Positions 8,483 to 17,888 are shown, counted from the first letter of the stretch. The stretch: 64,000 nt of DNA from Roseiarcus sp963732155 (GCA_963732155.1 CAVSYB010000015.1:558001-622000); one strand, 5' to 3'. The notes: generated from the letters alone by a model not told the origin. Numbers and translations: made by a program.

Positions 8483-10056
8483 GGAACGCCATGACTTCAG
8501 CTCCCCAGGATCAGACAGGGGCCCAATCGATGGGAATTCATCGCGTGAATCGTCTGGCGGCCGCCTCCGCCGGCGTGCTCGCCGCAGCTCTTCTGGCGCC
8601 GGCGCCATTCGTCGCGCCGGCCGCCGGCGCGGAAGCCGCCAGAACGCAGCCCGTCGTCATGCAGGCCGTCGCCCGGCGGCTGCAACTGGGCGTCGGAAAG
8701 TCGGTGATGATCGATCTTCCCGAAGAGGCCAGCGAAATATTCATCGGCCAGCCCAGCGTCGCGAACGCGGTGGTTCGCTCGGCGCGCCGTCTTTATATCG
8801 ACGCGATCGCCAACGGCCAGACGACGATCTTCGCGCTCGACAAGAACGGGCGGCAGATCGCGGTCATCGAAGTGTCGGTCGGCCGCGACGTCGCCGAGTT
8901 GACGGAATTGTTGCGCGCCGCGATCCCCAACAACGACATCCAGGTCAAGACGGTCGCCGATTCCGTCATTTTGATGGGCACGGTCGCGTCGGCCGGCGAA
9001 GCCCAGAAGGCGCTCGACATCGCCAGCGGATTCATCGGCGTCTCCGTTCTGGGCGGCGCCACCAACGCCGCCACGCCCTCCCCATCAGGCGGAACGGCCG
9101 GGGCGGCGGCCTCGCTGACCGTCTCGGCGTCGGGAACCCCGGTCTCCGGGAAAGTCATCAATTCGCTGATCATTCGCGGGTTGGACCAGGTTTCGTTGCG
9201 CGTCACCGTCTCGGAGATTCAGCGCGATATCGAGAAACAGCTCGGCGTCAGCATGTCGGGCACGGGCTCGGCGCCCAACGGCCTCACCATCAGCAATCCC
9301 TTCGCCCTCAACGGGCAACTCTCCACCACCGCCGGCACGATCGGTTGGAGCAACGCCAACGGCACGGGCTTTTCCGCGACGCTGCAAGCCTTCGAGCGGC
9401 AGGGCGTGTTGAGGACGCTCGCCGAACCGACAGTGACCGCGATCTCCGGCGAGAGCGCGAAGTTCCTGGCCGGCGGCTCGATTCCGGTGCCCTCCGGCGA
9501 AACCTGCAGCGGCCCCGGCAACACCGGATGCCTCCTGAGCTTCACCTATCAGCCCTACGGCGTGACGCTCAACTTCACGCCGGTGGTGCTCTCGCAAAAC
9601 CGCATCCAGTTGCGCATCGCCACCGAAGTGACGGACATCGACAACACCAAGCAGATCACCATCGCGGGAACCGCGATCCCCGCCTTTCTCACACGCAGGA
9701 ACGAGACCACGGTCGAACTCCCCTCGGGGGGCTCGATCGCCTCGGCGGGGCTCATCTCCACCCAGACCGCGCAGGTGATCAACGGCGTTCCCGGGCTGAT
9801 GAACCTGCCGGTCCTCGGCGCCCTGTTCCGCTCGCGCGATTATCAACGCAACGACACCGAACTGCTGATCGTCGTCACGCCCTATATCGTTCACGCCGTC
9901 GATCCGCACGACGTCGTGAAGCCGGACTCAAATTTCGTAAACGCGACGGATCCGCAGACATGGCTCCTGGGCCGCGTCAATCGTCTCTATTCGACTTCAG
10001 GAAGTTCGCAGCAAATCGACAACTACACCGGCAATGTCGGCTTCATCAATGACTGA
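8479..10056 (+). CDS. cpaC: Tad pilus outer-membrane secretin
   Basis: 525 residues from the ATG overlapping cpaB. A second ATG at 8530 (MGIHRVNRLAAASAG) would give a more ordinary signal peptide ending near APAAGA-EA. Domains in order: a pilus N-terminal domain (LGVGKSVMIDLPEEASEIFIGQPSVANAVV, about 75-150), a BON-like segment (VKTVADSVILMGTVASAGEAQKALDIA), then the secretin core from about 265 to the end (LAEPTVTAISGESAKFLAGGSIPVP and GSIASAGLISTQTAQVINGVPGLMNLPVLGALFRS). It forms the ring through which Flp pili cross the outer membrane. Confidence 0.95.
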   Translation: MRNAMTSAPQDQTGAQSMGIHRVNRLAAASAGVLAAALLAPAPFVAPAAGAEAARTQPVVMQAVARRLQLGVGKSVMIDLPEEASEIFIGQPSVANAVVRSARRLYIDAIANGQTTIFALDKNGRQIAVIEVSVGRDVAELTELLRAAIPNNDIQVKTVADSVILMGTVASAGEAQKALDIASGFIGVSVLGGATNAATPSPSGGTAGAAASLTVSASGTPVSGKVINSLIIRGLDQVSLRVTVSEIQRDIEKQLGVSMSGTGSAPNGLTISNPFALNGQLSTTAGTIGWSNANGTGFSATLQAFERQGVLRTLAEPTVTAISGESAKFLAGGSIPVPSGETCSGPGNTGCLLSFTYQPYGVTLNFTPVVLSQNRIQLRIATEVTDIDNTKQITIAGTAIPAFLTRRNETTVELPSGGSIASAGLISTQTAQVINGVPGLMNLPVLGALFRSRDYQRNDTELLIVVTPYIVHAVDPHDVVKPDSNFVNATDPQTWLLGRVNRLYSTSGSSQQIDNYTGNVGFIND

Positions 10057-10105
10057 CGATGCGCCGCCCGCCCTCGCGGCGCATCAATCGAAAGAGAAAC
10101 CCGCC

Positions 10106-10834
10106 ATGTCTTCCAAAATCGTTCTACCGTCGCCGACCGCGTCGAGTCTCGTCGCGATCTGCTTCGCAGCCGCCGCGGCGATCTGCCTCGCCGCATGCAC
10201 CACCAACTCGCTGGCGACCGCAACGACGACGTCGGACGATTATCACGATCGTCATCCGATCTTGCTGACCGCGGCGCCCACGACGCTCGACGTCTTTCCC
10301 GTCGGCGGCAAGCTCGATCCGGAATCGGTCGCCGACATCCGGAGCTTCGCGGAGCGCTATCAGTCGATGGGCGCCGGCAGGATCGTCGTTCTGGCCCCGG
10401 CGAGCGGCGGCTACGGAACGCGCGCGGCGGTCGACGAGATTCGCCGCGTCCTCGCCTCGGCGGGCCTGCGCGGCGCGATCGGCCTCGGCGCCTATCGCGT
10501 CGGCGACGCCACTCTGGCTTCGCCCATCCGGCTGAGCTTCCGCGGGATCAAGGCGGAGGTGGCTTCGCGCTGCGGGCAATGGCCGATCGATCTGGCGTCC
10601 GGCGGCTCGAAGGACGGTTGGAGCAACGAGGGTTACTGGAACTTCGGTTGCGCGACGCAGTCGATGCTGGCGGCGCAGGTCGACGATCCCCGCGATTTCG
10701 CGCGCGCCCGGGCGCTTGGTCCGAGCGACGTGGAGATGCGTCTGCGGGCGATCAACGACGTTCGTCAGGGCCAGGATCCCGGCACAGCCTGGGCGGTCCA
10801 GTTGACGCCGATCGGCCAGATCGGGGGGAACTGA
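10106..10834 (+). CDS. cpaD: Tad pilus assembly lipoprotein CpaD
   Basis: 242 residues. The N-terminus is a lipoprotein signal ending AAAAAICLAAC with lipidated Cys31. The rest matches the CpaD pattern: HPILLTAAPTTLDVFPVGGKLDPESVADIRSFAERYQSMGAGRIVVLAPASG, and later SRCGQWPIDLASGGSKDGWSNEGYWNFGCATQSMLAAQVDDPRDFARAR. It is an outer-membrane lipoprotein working with the secretin. An upstream in-frame start (10034) would place 24 extra residues before the signal, so the ATG at 10106 is chosen. It ends three bases before cpaE. Confidence 0.92.
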   Translation: MSSKIVLPSPTASSLVAICFAAAAAICLAACTTNSLATATTTSDDYHDRHPILLTAAPTTLDVFPVGGKLDPESVADIRSFAERYQSMGAGRIVVLAPASGGYGTRAAVDEIRRVLASAGLRGAIGLGAYRVGDATLASPIRLSFRGIKAEVASRCGQWPIDLASGGSKDGWSNEGYWNFGCATQSMLAAQVDDPRDFARARALGPSDVEMRLRAINDVRQGQDPGTAWAVQLTPIGQIGGN

Positions 10835-10837
10835 GCG

Positions 10838-12109
10838 ATGGGCGCGCAAATCGAAGACGACGCCGGCCTGGCGATCAAGGAGGCTCCCGGGGCCGCGCAG
10901 GTCAGCCCGGTGCCGAGAATCTCCATTCAGGCCTTTTGCGAGACCCAGGAGGTCGCGGCGATCGTGCAGGCGGCGATCGCCGATCGACGGATGAACAAGG
11001 CGCACGTCAAGTTGCACATGGGGGGCGCGCCGGCGGCGGTGGAAGCCTATCGCGTCGCGCCCACGCCCAATCTCATCGTGCTCGAGGCGACGCACGACCG
11101 CAATGCGCTGGTCGGCCTGCTCGACGAATTGTCGCAGTTCTGCGACGTCGGCACCAAGGTGATCGTGTGCGGCAAGGTCAATGACATTGTCCTTTACCGC
11201 CAGTTGATTCTGCGCGGCGTGAGCGAATATCTCGTGGCGCCGTTCGGCGTCATGGAATTCGTGCAGGCCGTCTCGAATCTCTACAGCGCGCCGGGCGCCA
11301 GCCCGGTGGGGCGCGTCGTCGCCATCATCGGCGCCAAGGGCGGCGTCGGGTCGTCGACGATCGCTCACAACGTGGCGTGGTCCATCGCCAGCGGACTGGA
11401 CGTCGCCACCGTCATCGCCGATCTCGATCTGGGGTTTGGAACGGCCGGGCTCGATTACAATCAGGATCCGCCGCAGGGCATCGCCGAAGCGGTGTTCGCG
11501 CCCGACCGGGTGGACTCCAATCTGGTCGATCGCCTGCTTTCCAAATGCAGCGACAACCTCAGCCTGCTGGCCGCGCCGGCGACCCTCGATCGCCTGTATG
11601 ACTTTCCGGAGACCGCCTTCAATTCGATCGTCGACGTCATGCGCGCCTCCACCCCGTGCATCGTTCTCGATTTGCCGCACGCCTGGAACGCCTGGACGCG
11701 GCGAATGCTGGTCGGCGCCGACGAAGTGATGATCGTCGCCGCGCCCGATCTGGCGAATCTTCGCAACACCAAGAACGTGCTGGACAACATACGCAGCGCG
11801 CGTCCCAACGACCATCCTCCGCATCTCATCATCAACGGCGTCGGCCTGATGAAACGGCCGGAAATCGCCGTCGCCGACTTCGCCAAGACCGTCGAACTGG
11901 AGCCGGTGGCGGTGATCCCCCACGACGCCAAGCTGTTTGGCGCGGCGGCCAACAACGGCCAGATGATCGCCGAGGTCGACGCCAACGGCAAGACTGCGGA
12001 AATGTTCGCCGATCTCGCCCGCGTGGTCACCGGCAAGGCCGAGGTCCGAAGGTCGAAGCGCAGTTTGTTCGAGCCGCTGATGGCCAAGCTCGGACGCAAG
12101 AAGGCGTGA
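10838..12109 (+). CDS. cpaE: Tad pilus localisation ATPase CpaE (MinD/ParA-like)
   Basis: 423 residues. The N-terminal third resembles a response-regulator receiver fold without clear phosphoacceptor chemistry (about 30-145). A MinD/ParA-type ATPase follows, with deviant Walker A GAKGGVGSSTIAHN (about 165-178), ADLDLGFGTAGLDYNQDP (switch region) and FADLARVVTGK near the end. CpaE positions the pilus machinery at the cell pole in Caulobacter. The C-terminus is basic. 159 bases of non-coding sequence separate it from cpaF. Confidence 0.94.
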   Translation: MGAQIEDDAGLAIKEAPGAAQVSPVPRISIQAFCETQEVAAIVQAAIADRRMNKAHVKLHMGGAPAAVEAYRVAPTPNLIVLEATHDRNALVGLLDELSQFCDVGTKVIVCGKVNDIVLYRQLILRGVSEYLVAPFGVMEFVQAVSNLYSAPGASPVGRVVAIIGAKGGVGSSTIAHNVAWSIASGLDVATVIADLDLGFGTAGLDYNQDPPQGIAEAVFAPDRVDSNLVDRLLSKCSDNLSLLAAPATLDRLYDFPETAFNSIVDVMRASTPCIVLDLPHAWNAWTRRMLVGADEVMIVAAPDLANLRNTKNVLDNIRSARPNDHPPHLIINGVGLMKRPEIAVADFAKTVELEPVAVIPHDAKLFGAAANNGQMIAEVDANGKTAEMFADLARVVTGKAEVRRSKRSLFEPLMAKLGRKKA

Positions 12110-12268
12110 AAGCGCCCGAGGGCGCTCAAAACTCCTCGTCGAGCCAGGGAGCGTGACGGCGAGCGTTTCGAGCGAAGGCGAGGATGACAATCACGGGGTC
12201 CGGCCGATCGCCGGGCCGAACCCGGTCGGGGCTAGTTCCACGGATCGAAGGCGCAAGGACGGATAGAA

Positions 12269-13699
12269 ATGTTCGGTAAGCGTACAAACCCCAGCGTTGT
12301 CGCGCAGCCCGCCGCGCCGACCCGCATGCTCGACACCGCCTCGATGAAGCTCGCCGCTACGCCGGCGCAGCCTGTGCCTGTGGCGCCCGTAACCACCCAA
12401 ACGGAGCGGCGGCCCGACAGCTACTACCAGACGAAGAGCATGATCTTCGGCGCCCTGATCGAGGCGATCGACCTGTCGGCGCTGTCGAAGCTCGATCCGG
12501 ACAGCGCGCGCGAGGAAATCCGCGACATCGTCCATGAGATCGTCACGATCAAGAATCTCGTGCTGTCGATCGCCGAACAGGAAGATCTTCTCGACGACAT
12601 TTGCAACGACGTGCTGGGATTCGGGCCGTTGGAGCCCTTGCTCGCGCGCGACGACATCGCCGACATCATGGTCAATGGCCCGGGAAAATGCTTCATCGAA
12701 GTGGCGGGCAAGATCCAATTGACCAACATCCGTTTCCGCGACGCGGCGCAATTGATGAACATCTGTCAGCGCATCGTCAGCCAGGTGGGCCGTCGCGTCG
12801 ACGAGGCCTCGCCGATCTGCGACGCGCGCCTGATGGACGGCTCGCGCGTCAACGTCATCGCCCCGCCGCTCGCCATCGACGGCGCCGCGCTGACGATCCG
12901 CAAGTTCAAGAAAGAGAAGCTGACCCTCGATCAGCTGACGCGCTTCGGCTCGATCTCGCCGGCCGGCGCCGAGATCCTGAAGATCATCGGCCGGGTGCGC
13001 TGCAACGTGGTCATTTCCGGCGGCACCGGCTCGGGCAAGACGACGCTGCTGAATTGCATGACGAACTACATCGACGGCGACGAGCGGGTGATCACCTGCG
13101 AGGACGCCGCCGAACTGCAGCTCCAGCAAGCGCACGTCGTCCGGCTGGAGACCCGTCCGGCCAACCTCGAAGGCACCGGCCAGGTGACGATGCGCGACCT
13201 TGTCAAGAACTGCCTGCGCATGCGGCCCGAGCGGATCATCGTCGGCGAGGTGCGCGGCCCTGAAGCCTTCGACCTGTTGCAGGCGATGAACACCGGCCAC
13301 GACGGCTCGATGGGCACGCTGCACGCCAACTCGCCGCGCGAGGCGCTGAGCCGCATCGAGTCGATGATCACGATGGGCGGCTACGCGCTGCCGTCGCGCA
13401 CGATTCGCGAAATGATCACGACCTCGATCGACGTCATCGTCCAGGCGGCGCGTCTGCGCGACGGATCGCGGCGCATCACCCACATCACGGAGGTGATGGG
13501 GATGGAAGGCGACGTGGTCATCACCCAGGATCTGTTTGTTTACGATTTGTTAGGAGAGGATGCGCAAGGAAAGCTGAAGGGTCGTCACCGATCGACCGGG
13601 ATTGGACGGCCGCGCTTCTGGGACCGGGCGCGCTACTTCGGCGAGGAGCAGCGGCTGGCCGCGGCTCTCGACGCATCCGAGCTTCCGGCGAACGGCTGA
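12269..13699 (+). CDS. cpaF: Tad pilus secretion ATPase CpaF/TadA
   Basis: 476 residues, a hexameric type II/IV secretion ATPase that drives Flp extension. Walker A GGTGSGKTTLLN lies at about 250-261, ahead of the Asp box (ERVITCEDAAELQLQ), the arginine finger region RLETRPANLEGTGQVTMRDLVKNCLRMRPERIIVGEVRGPE (Walker B) and the His box TGHDGSMGTLHANSPREALSR. The first 50 residues are disordered. It sits 159 bases after cpaE and directly before tadB. Confidence 0.96.
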   Translation: MFGKRTNPSVVAQPAAPTRMLDTASMKLAATPAQPVPVAPVTTQTERRPDSYYQTKSMIFGALIEAIDLSALSKLDPDSAREEIRDIVHEIVTIKNLVLSIAEQEDLLDDICNDVLGFGPLEPLLARDDIADIMVNGPGKCFIEVAGKIQLTNIRFRDAAQLMNICQRIVSQVGRRVDEASPICDARLMDGSRVNVIAPPLAIDGAALTIRKFKKEKLTLDQLTRFGSISPAGAEILKIIGRVRCNVVISGGTGSGKTTLLNCMTNYIDGDERVITCEDAAELQLQQAHVVRLETRPANLEGTGQVTMRDLVKNCLRMRPERIIVGEVRGPEAFDLLQAMNTGHDGSMGTLHANSPREALSRIESMITMGGYALPSRTIREMITTSIDVIVQAARLRDGSRRITHITEVMGMEGDVVITQDLFVYDLLGEDAQGKLKGRHRSTGIGRPRFWDRARYFGEEQRLAAALDASELPANG

Positions 13700-13723
13700 G
13701 CGACAACCATAGGAGTGCGGGCC

Positions 13724-14686
13724 GTGGTGAGCCATCCGATTATCATGGCCGCGCTGGTCGCCCTCGCCCTGGGCGGTCTGGTGTTCGTATTCGTTTCCGG
13801 CGATTCGCGCGCCGCCAAGCGGCAGGCCGCCCTGCAGACGGGTGTGGCCGCCAAGATCAAAGACAATTCGATCGAAAAGACCGCGCGCAAGAAGCAGATC
13901 ACCGACTCTCTCAAGGAACTGGAGAAGAAGAACAATCGCCGGCGTCTGACTCTGGACACCAAGATTCAGCAGGCCGGGCTTTCGATCTCGCGACGGCAGT
14001 TCATGATCGTCGCGGCGATCTCCGGGCTGGCCGCGGCGTTCGCGGCGTTCATGGGCACCCGCAGCCTGTACATCGCCGGCCCGGCGGCCGTCATTGGCCT
14101 GTTCGGCCTGCCGAACTTCGTCCTCGCGCAGATGCGCCGGCGGCGCATCGCCAAATTCGTCGGCGAGTTTCCCAACGCGATCGACATCATCGTGCGCGGC
14201 GTCAAGGCGGGTCTGCCCCTCGGCGATTGCCTGCGCATCATCGCCAACGAAGCCGCCGATCCGGTGAAAAGCGAATTCAGGATGATCGTCGAAACGCAGG
14301 CGATGGGCCTGTCGCTCGGCGAGGCCGTCGACCGTCTGGCGCAACGCGTGCCGGTGACCGAGACCAATTTCTTCGCCATCGTCATCAACATTCAGGCGAA
14401 GGCCGGCGGAAATCTCTCCGAAGCTCTGGGCAACCTGTCGCGCGTCCTGCGCGAACGCAAGAAGATGAAGGGGAAGATCGGCGCGATGTCGATGGAAGCG
14501 AAGGCCTCGGCGGCGATCATCGGCATCGTGCCGTTCGTCGTCGTGGCGCTGCTCTACGTGTCGAGCCCGGCCTATGTCAGCCTCCTCTGGACGACCATGC
14601 ACGGAAAGATCGTCGCGGGCGTCGCGATCGCCTGGATGGGTCTCGGCATCCTTATGATGAAGAGGATGATCGCATTCGACTTCTGA
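13724..14686 (+). CDS. tadB: Tad pilus inner-membrane platform protein TadB (CpaG)
   Basis: About 320 residues. There is one N-terminal membrane helix, a charged linker (KIKDNSIEKTARKKQITDSLKELEKKNNRRR), paired helices around 90-125, then the T2SS F domain (FVGEFPNAIDIIVRGVKAGLPLGDCLRIIANEA, about 140-265) and two C-terminal helices. With TadC it forms the membrane platform on which CpaF acts. GTG at 13724 is preferred because AGGAG lies eight bases before it; GTG at 13727 and at 13715 are alternatives. Confidence 0.93.
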   Translation: MVSHPIIMAALVALALGGLVFVFVSGDSRAAKRQAALQTGVAAKIKDNSIEKTARKKQITDSLKELEKKNNRRRLTLDTKIQQAGLSISRRQFMIVAAISGLAAAFAAFMGTRSLYIAGPAAVIGLFGLPNFVLAQMRRRRIAKFVGEFPNAIDIIVRGVKAGLPLGDCLRIIANEAADPVKSEFRMIVETQAMGLSLGEAVDRLAQRVPVTETNFFAIVINIQAKAGGNLSEALGNLSRVLRERKKMKGKIGAMSMEAKASAAIIGIVPFVVVALLYVSSPAYVSLLWTTMHGKIVAGVAIAWMGLGILMMKRMIAFDF

Positions 14687-14699
14687 GCGGGCGAACACC

Positions 14700-15677
14700 A
14701 TGCTTGATTTGCTGATGGAGAAGTTGAGCGACGGGCGCTTCATGGCGGGCCTGCTGGTGGCGCTCGGCTGTGCGGCGACCGTGTTGACGCTGGCGATGCC
14801 GCTGCTGCAGACCGACAATCTCGGCCGACGAATGAAGGCGGTGAGCACCGAGCGGGAACGCATCCGGCAGCGCGAGCGCGAACGCATGGCGGTCGGTCAG
14901 GCCAAGGCGACGCTGCGCGTCGCGCCGAAGCGGCTGTTCAAGAATGTCGTCGACCGATTGAATCTGACGAGCTGGCTCGGAACCGAACGGGCGAAGATGC
15001 AGCTGGCGATGGCCGGCTATCGCGGCGCCGGCGCCGAATATACGTTCCTGTTCTTTCGCCTGGTGACGCCGGTGGTGCTGTTCCTGACGGCGCTGCTTTA
15101 TCTGTTCGTGCTGCTGCATTGGGACAAGCCGGCGCTGATGAAATTCGGCATCGCCATCGGCGCGATGTATCTGGGCATCAAGGCGCCCGAAATATTCCTC
15201 TCCAACACGATCTCCAAGCGCAAGAAGTCGATGGAGCGCGCCTATCCCAACACGCTCGACCTGCTGCTGATCTGCGTCGAATCCGGCATGTCGATCGAAC
15301 ATGCGTTCCGCAAGGTCAGCATGGAGGTCGGAACCGAATCCATTCCGATGGCGGAGGAGATGACCTTGCTCGCCGCGGAAATGTCCTTCCTGCCGGATCG
15401 CCGCACGGCGTTCGAGAATCTGGGCGTGCGCACCGGGCTGGAATCCATCCGCGCCCTCGTCACGGTGCTGGTGCAGGCCGAGCGCTACGGAACGCCGCTC
15501 GGCGCCGCGCTGCGCGTGCTGTCACAGGAAAGTCGCGACGCGCGGATGACCGCCGCCGAGAAGAAGGCCGCTTCGCTGCCGCCCGCGCTGACGGTGCCGA
15601 TGATCGTCTTCTTCCTGCCCGGTCTGTTCGCCGCGATCCTGACGCCCGCGATCATCCAGATCAACCAGTGGACCTGA
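14700..15677 (+). CDS. tadC: Tad pilus inner-membrane platform protein TadC (CpaH)
   Basis: 325 residues with an N-terminal helix, two central helices (FLFFRLVTPVVLFLTALLYLFVLLHW), a T2SS F domain (SMERAYPNTLDLLLICVESGMSIEHAFRKVSMEVG) and a C-terminal helix (ALTVPMIVFFLPGLFAAILTPAII). It is the partner of TadB, 13 bases downstream. It is the last gene of the locus here: no tadD, tadE, tadF or tadG follows, and the next gene is convergent. Confidence 0.94.
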   Translation: MLDLLMEKLSDGRFMAGLLVALGCAATVLTLAMPLLQTDNLGRRMKAVSTERERIRQRERERMAVGQAKATLRVAPKRLFKNVVDRLNLTSWLGTERAKMQLAMAGYRGAGAEYTFLFFRLVTPVVLFLTALLYLFVLLHWDKPALMKFGIAIGAMYLGIKAPEIFLSNTISKRKKSMERAYPNTLDLLLICVESGMSIEHAFRKVSMEVGTESIPMAEEMTLLAAEMSFLPDRRTAFENLGVRTGLESIRALVTVLVQAERYGTPLGAALRVLSQESRDARMTAAEKKAASLPPALTVPMIVFFLPGLFAAILTPAIIQINQWT

Positions 15678-15719
15678 CCGGTTGTGGCTCCAATCGCCGC
15701 GAGGTCGCCGCGCGGCGCG

Positions 15720-16661
15720 TCAGGTGAAGAAATACCGCGTCGCGTGAAAAAATATCGGCGCGGCGAAGCTCACCGAATCCATCCGGTCCATCACGCCGCC
15801 GTGCCCCTCGATCATCGCGCCCCAGTCCTTGGCGCCGAGGCTGCGCTTCACCGCCGAGAGCACGAGGCCGCCGAGAAAGCCCATCGTCACGATGATCGCC
15901 GCCATGCCGGCGGACTGGAGCGGCGTGAACGGCGTGATCCACCACATCGCGGCGCCGATCAGGATCGCGCTCGCGGCGCCGCCGACCAAGCCCTCGACGG
16001 TCTTCGACGGGCTGACGACGGGCGCGATCCTGGTTTTGCCGAACAGCTTGCCGAAGACATATTGCAAGACGTCGCTCATCTGCACGACCAGGATGAGATA
16101 GAACATCAGAAGCGGGTTCTCTCCCGCGTGGCCGGGGATGTCGAGCAGCAGGAGCGCCGGCACATGGCTGATGCAGTAGACCGTGATCATCACGCCCCAT
16201 TGAATTTTCGCGCTGCGCTCGAGAAAGTTCTCCGTGTCGTGGGCGAGCGTCGAAACCGATGGAAGCAGCAAAAAGCCGTAAACGGGAATGAAGATCGAGA
16301 ACATCCCGTACCAGTTCATCGCGATCAGGATGTATTGAACGGGGATCACCACGAAGAACGCCAGCGAAAGCGCGCCGTGATCGCCGGCCCTGGTCGGCGT
16401 CAGCGTGAGAAATTCACGCAGGGCGAAGAACGAAATGACGGCGAACATCGCGATGGTGGGGTTCCTGCCCAGCAGGAACGCGGCGGCGAACACCGCCACC
16501 ATCCACCACCAGGCGCGCACGCGGGCGTTGAGATTGTCGATGACCGCGGCGCCGGCTTCGCCCTCGACCCGCAGGCGCAGGATGCGGCCGATCAGCGAGG
16601 CCACGACCAGCAGCGCGACGACGCCCGCGATCAACCCGTAGAGCTTGTGCGAGGGATTCAT
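15720..16661 (-). CDS. CdsA-like phosphatidate cytidylyltransferase
   Basis: 313 residues with about eight membrane helices. It carries the CDS signature near the C-terminus as SAVKRSLGAKDWGAMIEGHGGVMDRMDSVSFAAP. CdsA makes CDP-diacylglycerol from phosphatidate and CTP in the inner membrane. It is the third gene of a minus-strand operon with an acyltransferase and a CDP-alcohol phosphatidyltransferase, and its start overlaps the acyltransferase stop by four bases. Because a housekeeping cdsA is normally linked to uppS/dxr/bamA, this copy is probably a paralogue with a dedicated role (YnbB-like); that is inference. Confidence 0.85.
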   Translation of the reverse strand: MNPSHKLYGLIAGVVALLVVASLIGRILRLRVEGEAGAAVIDNLNARVRAWWWMVAVFAAAFLLGRNPTIAMFAVISFFALREFLTLTPTRAGDHGALSLAFFVVIPVQYILIAMNWYGMFSIFIPVYGFLLLPSVSTLAHDTENFLERSAKIQWGVMITVYCISHVPALLLLDIPGHAGENPLLMFYLILVVQMSDVLQYVFGKLFGKTRIAPVVSPSKTVEGLVGGAASAILIGAAMWWITPFTPLQSAGMAAIIVTMGFLGGLVLSAVKRSLGAKDWGAMIEGHGGVMDRMDSVSFAAPIFFHATRYFFT

Positions 16662-17260
16662 CGGGCGAGCCCTATCACCGCGTTGCGCGCGCGTTCGAGA
16701 AAGACGGACTTCTCCTCGTCGCCGAGGCGCGGCAGCGGCGCGCCGAAGCGCACCGCGCAGATCAGCGGAACGGGGAACAGGGTTCCCTTCGGCAGGCTGC
16801 GATGCAGGTTTTCGAGATAAACCGGAATGAACTCGACGTCGGGAAAACGCTGCGCCAGATGATAGAGGCCGGACTTGAACGGACCGGGCAGCCGTTCGGC
16901 CCGCCGGGTCCCTTCGGGAAAGATGATGATCGACTCGCCGCGATCCAGCGCCTCGGCGAGCGGACGCAACGGGTCCGCCTGCGGGTCGGTCCTGTTGCGG
17001 TCGATCAGCACGGCGTTCAGCCCTTTGATCGCAATATAGCGTTTGAGCGCGCTCCCTCCCCAATAATCGGCGGCGGCGGCGGGCCGGGTCCGCGCGCGCA
17101 AATCCGGCGGCAGCGCCGACCACAGCGCGACGGTGTCGATATGGCTGGTGTGGTTGGCGAAATAGACCCGCTGGTTCGACCGGGGCTCTGAGCCGACCCA
17201 GCGCGGCGTGGCGCCGAGAAGCGCGCGCACCGACCCGATCAGGACCCAGGAAAGCCACAT
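16658..17260 (-). CDS. Lysophospholipid acyltransferase, PlsC-like
   Basis: 200 residues. The acyltransferase motifs are visible: NHTSHID (His37 and Asp42, the HX4D catalytic pair) and FPEGTR (114-119). It should transfer an acyl chain to lysophosphatidate or a related lysolipid at the membrane. An N-terminal hydrophobic stretch WLSWVLIGSVRALLG could anchor it. It overlaps the CdsA-like gene and is one base from the upstream CDP-alcohol transferase, so the three are surely co-transcribed. Confidence 0.87.
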   Translation of the reverse strand: MWLSWVLIGSVRALLGATPRWVGSEPRSNQRVYFANHTSHIDTVALWSALPPDLRARTRPAAAADYWGGSALKRYIAIKGLNAVLIDRNRTDPQADPLRPLAEALDRGESIIIFPEGTRRAERLPGPFKSGLYHLAQRFPDVEFIPVYLENLHRSLPKGTLFPVPLICAVRFGAPLPRLGDEEKSVFLERARNAVIGLAR

Positions 17261-17261
17261 G

Positions 17262-17888
17262 TCATTTTGCCCGGAGCAGCGCGGCGATGGCGCGCGTGCG
17301 GGTGAGGCAGGTCGCGAGCGAACCGATGGCGATGACCACGGCCGCGAGGGTCAGGGCGTAGTGCGTTGCGCCGATCAGCCGTTCGCCGGCGCCGGCGACG
17401 CAGGCGACAGTGAGCGCGGCCATCCGTTGCTGTTTGGCCATCGGTCCGCGAAAATCCTGCGGCAGGCCGAGTGCGCCGCCAAACACGCGGATATAGGCGG
17501 TCAGCGCCGCGGCGAGCGCGCCGAACCAGCCGAGCGCCGGCCAGTCGATCGCATAGCCCAGAGCCACAATGAGCAGGGAATCGGCGATGCGGTCGGGAAA
17601 TTCGTTGTAGAGCGGCCCGAGCGGCGATTTCTTGCCGCCCTCGATGGCGACCATGCCGTCCAGCAGATTGCACACGAGGCGGGCCTGAATGGCGGCCGCG
17701 CAGCCGATCAGCCCGAGCGCGTCGGGCTTCAGCGTCAACAAGGCTGCGCCGATCGCCGCGAAGGCGACGCTCGCCGCCGACACCTGGTTGGGCGTGACGC
17801 GCGTTCCGGCGAGAAAGGAGGCGGAGGCCTTGGCCCAGCCCGTCGATCGCGAGGCGAGCGGGCGGCGGTTCGCTTCCGTTTCGGGCAT
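17262..17888 (-). CDS. CDP-alcohol phosphatidyltransferase (YnbA-like subgroup)
   Basis: 208 residues with several hydrophobic helices. The CDP-alcohol motif reads NLLDGMVAIEGGKKSPLG then PLYNEFPDRIADS. Against the textbook D-xx-DG-xx-AR-x8-G-xxx-D-xxx-D, the first Asp is Asn, Arg is Ile and the third Asp is Asn, but an extra Asp follows in NEFPDRIAD. I recall the same N-xxDG and NE-xx-D pattern in YnbA-like proteins, so it is probably a subgroup trait rather than inactivation. First gene of the operon with PlsC-like and CdsA-like genes; product lipid unknown. ATG 17888 is chosen over upstream in-frame starts, which would run into the IS boundary. Confidence 0.8.
   Translation of the reverse strand: MPETEANRRPLASRSTGWAKASASFLAGTRVTPNQVSAASVAFAAIGAALLTLKPDALGLIGCAAAIQARLVCNLLDGMVAIEGGKKSPLGPLYNEFPDRIADSLLIVALGYAIDWPALGWFGALAAALTAYIRVFGGALGLPQDFRGPMAKQQRMAALTVACVAGAGERLIGATHYALTLAAVVIAIGSLATCLTRTRAIAALLRAK

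Noticed and set aside
10124..12190. Long minus-strand open frame (688 codons) opposite cpaD/cpaE
   Set aside because: Antisense shadow of well-identified pilus genes. Its composition is Arg/Asp/His-rich, with no motifs.
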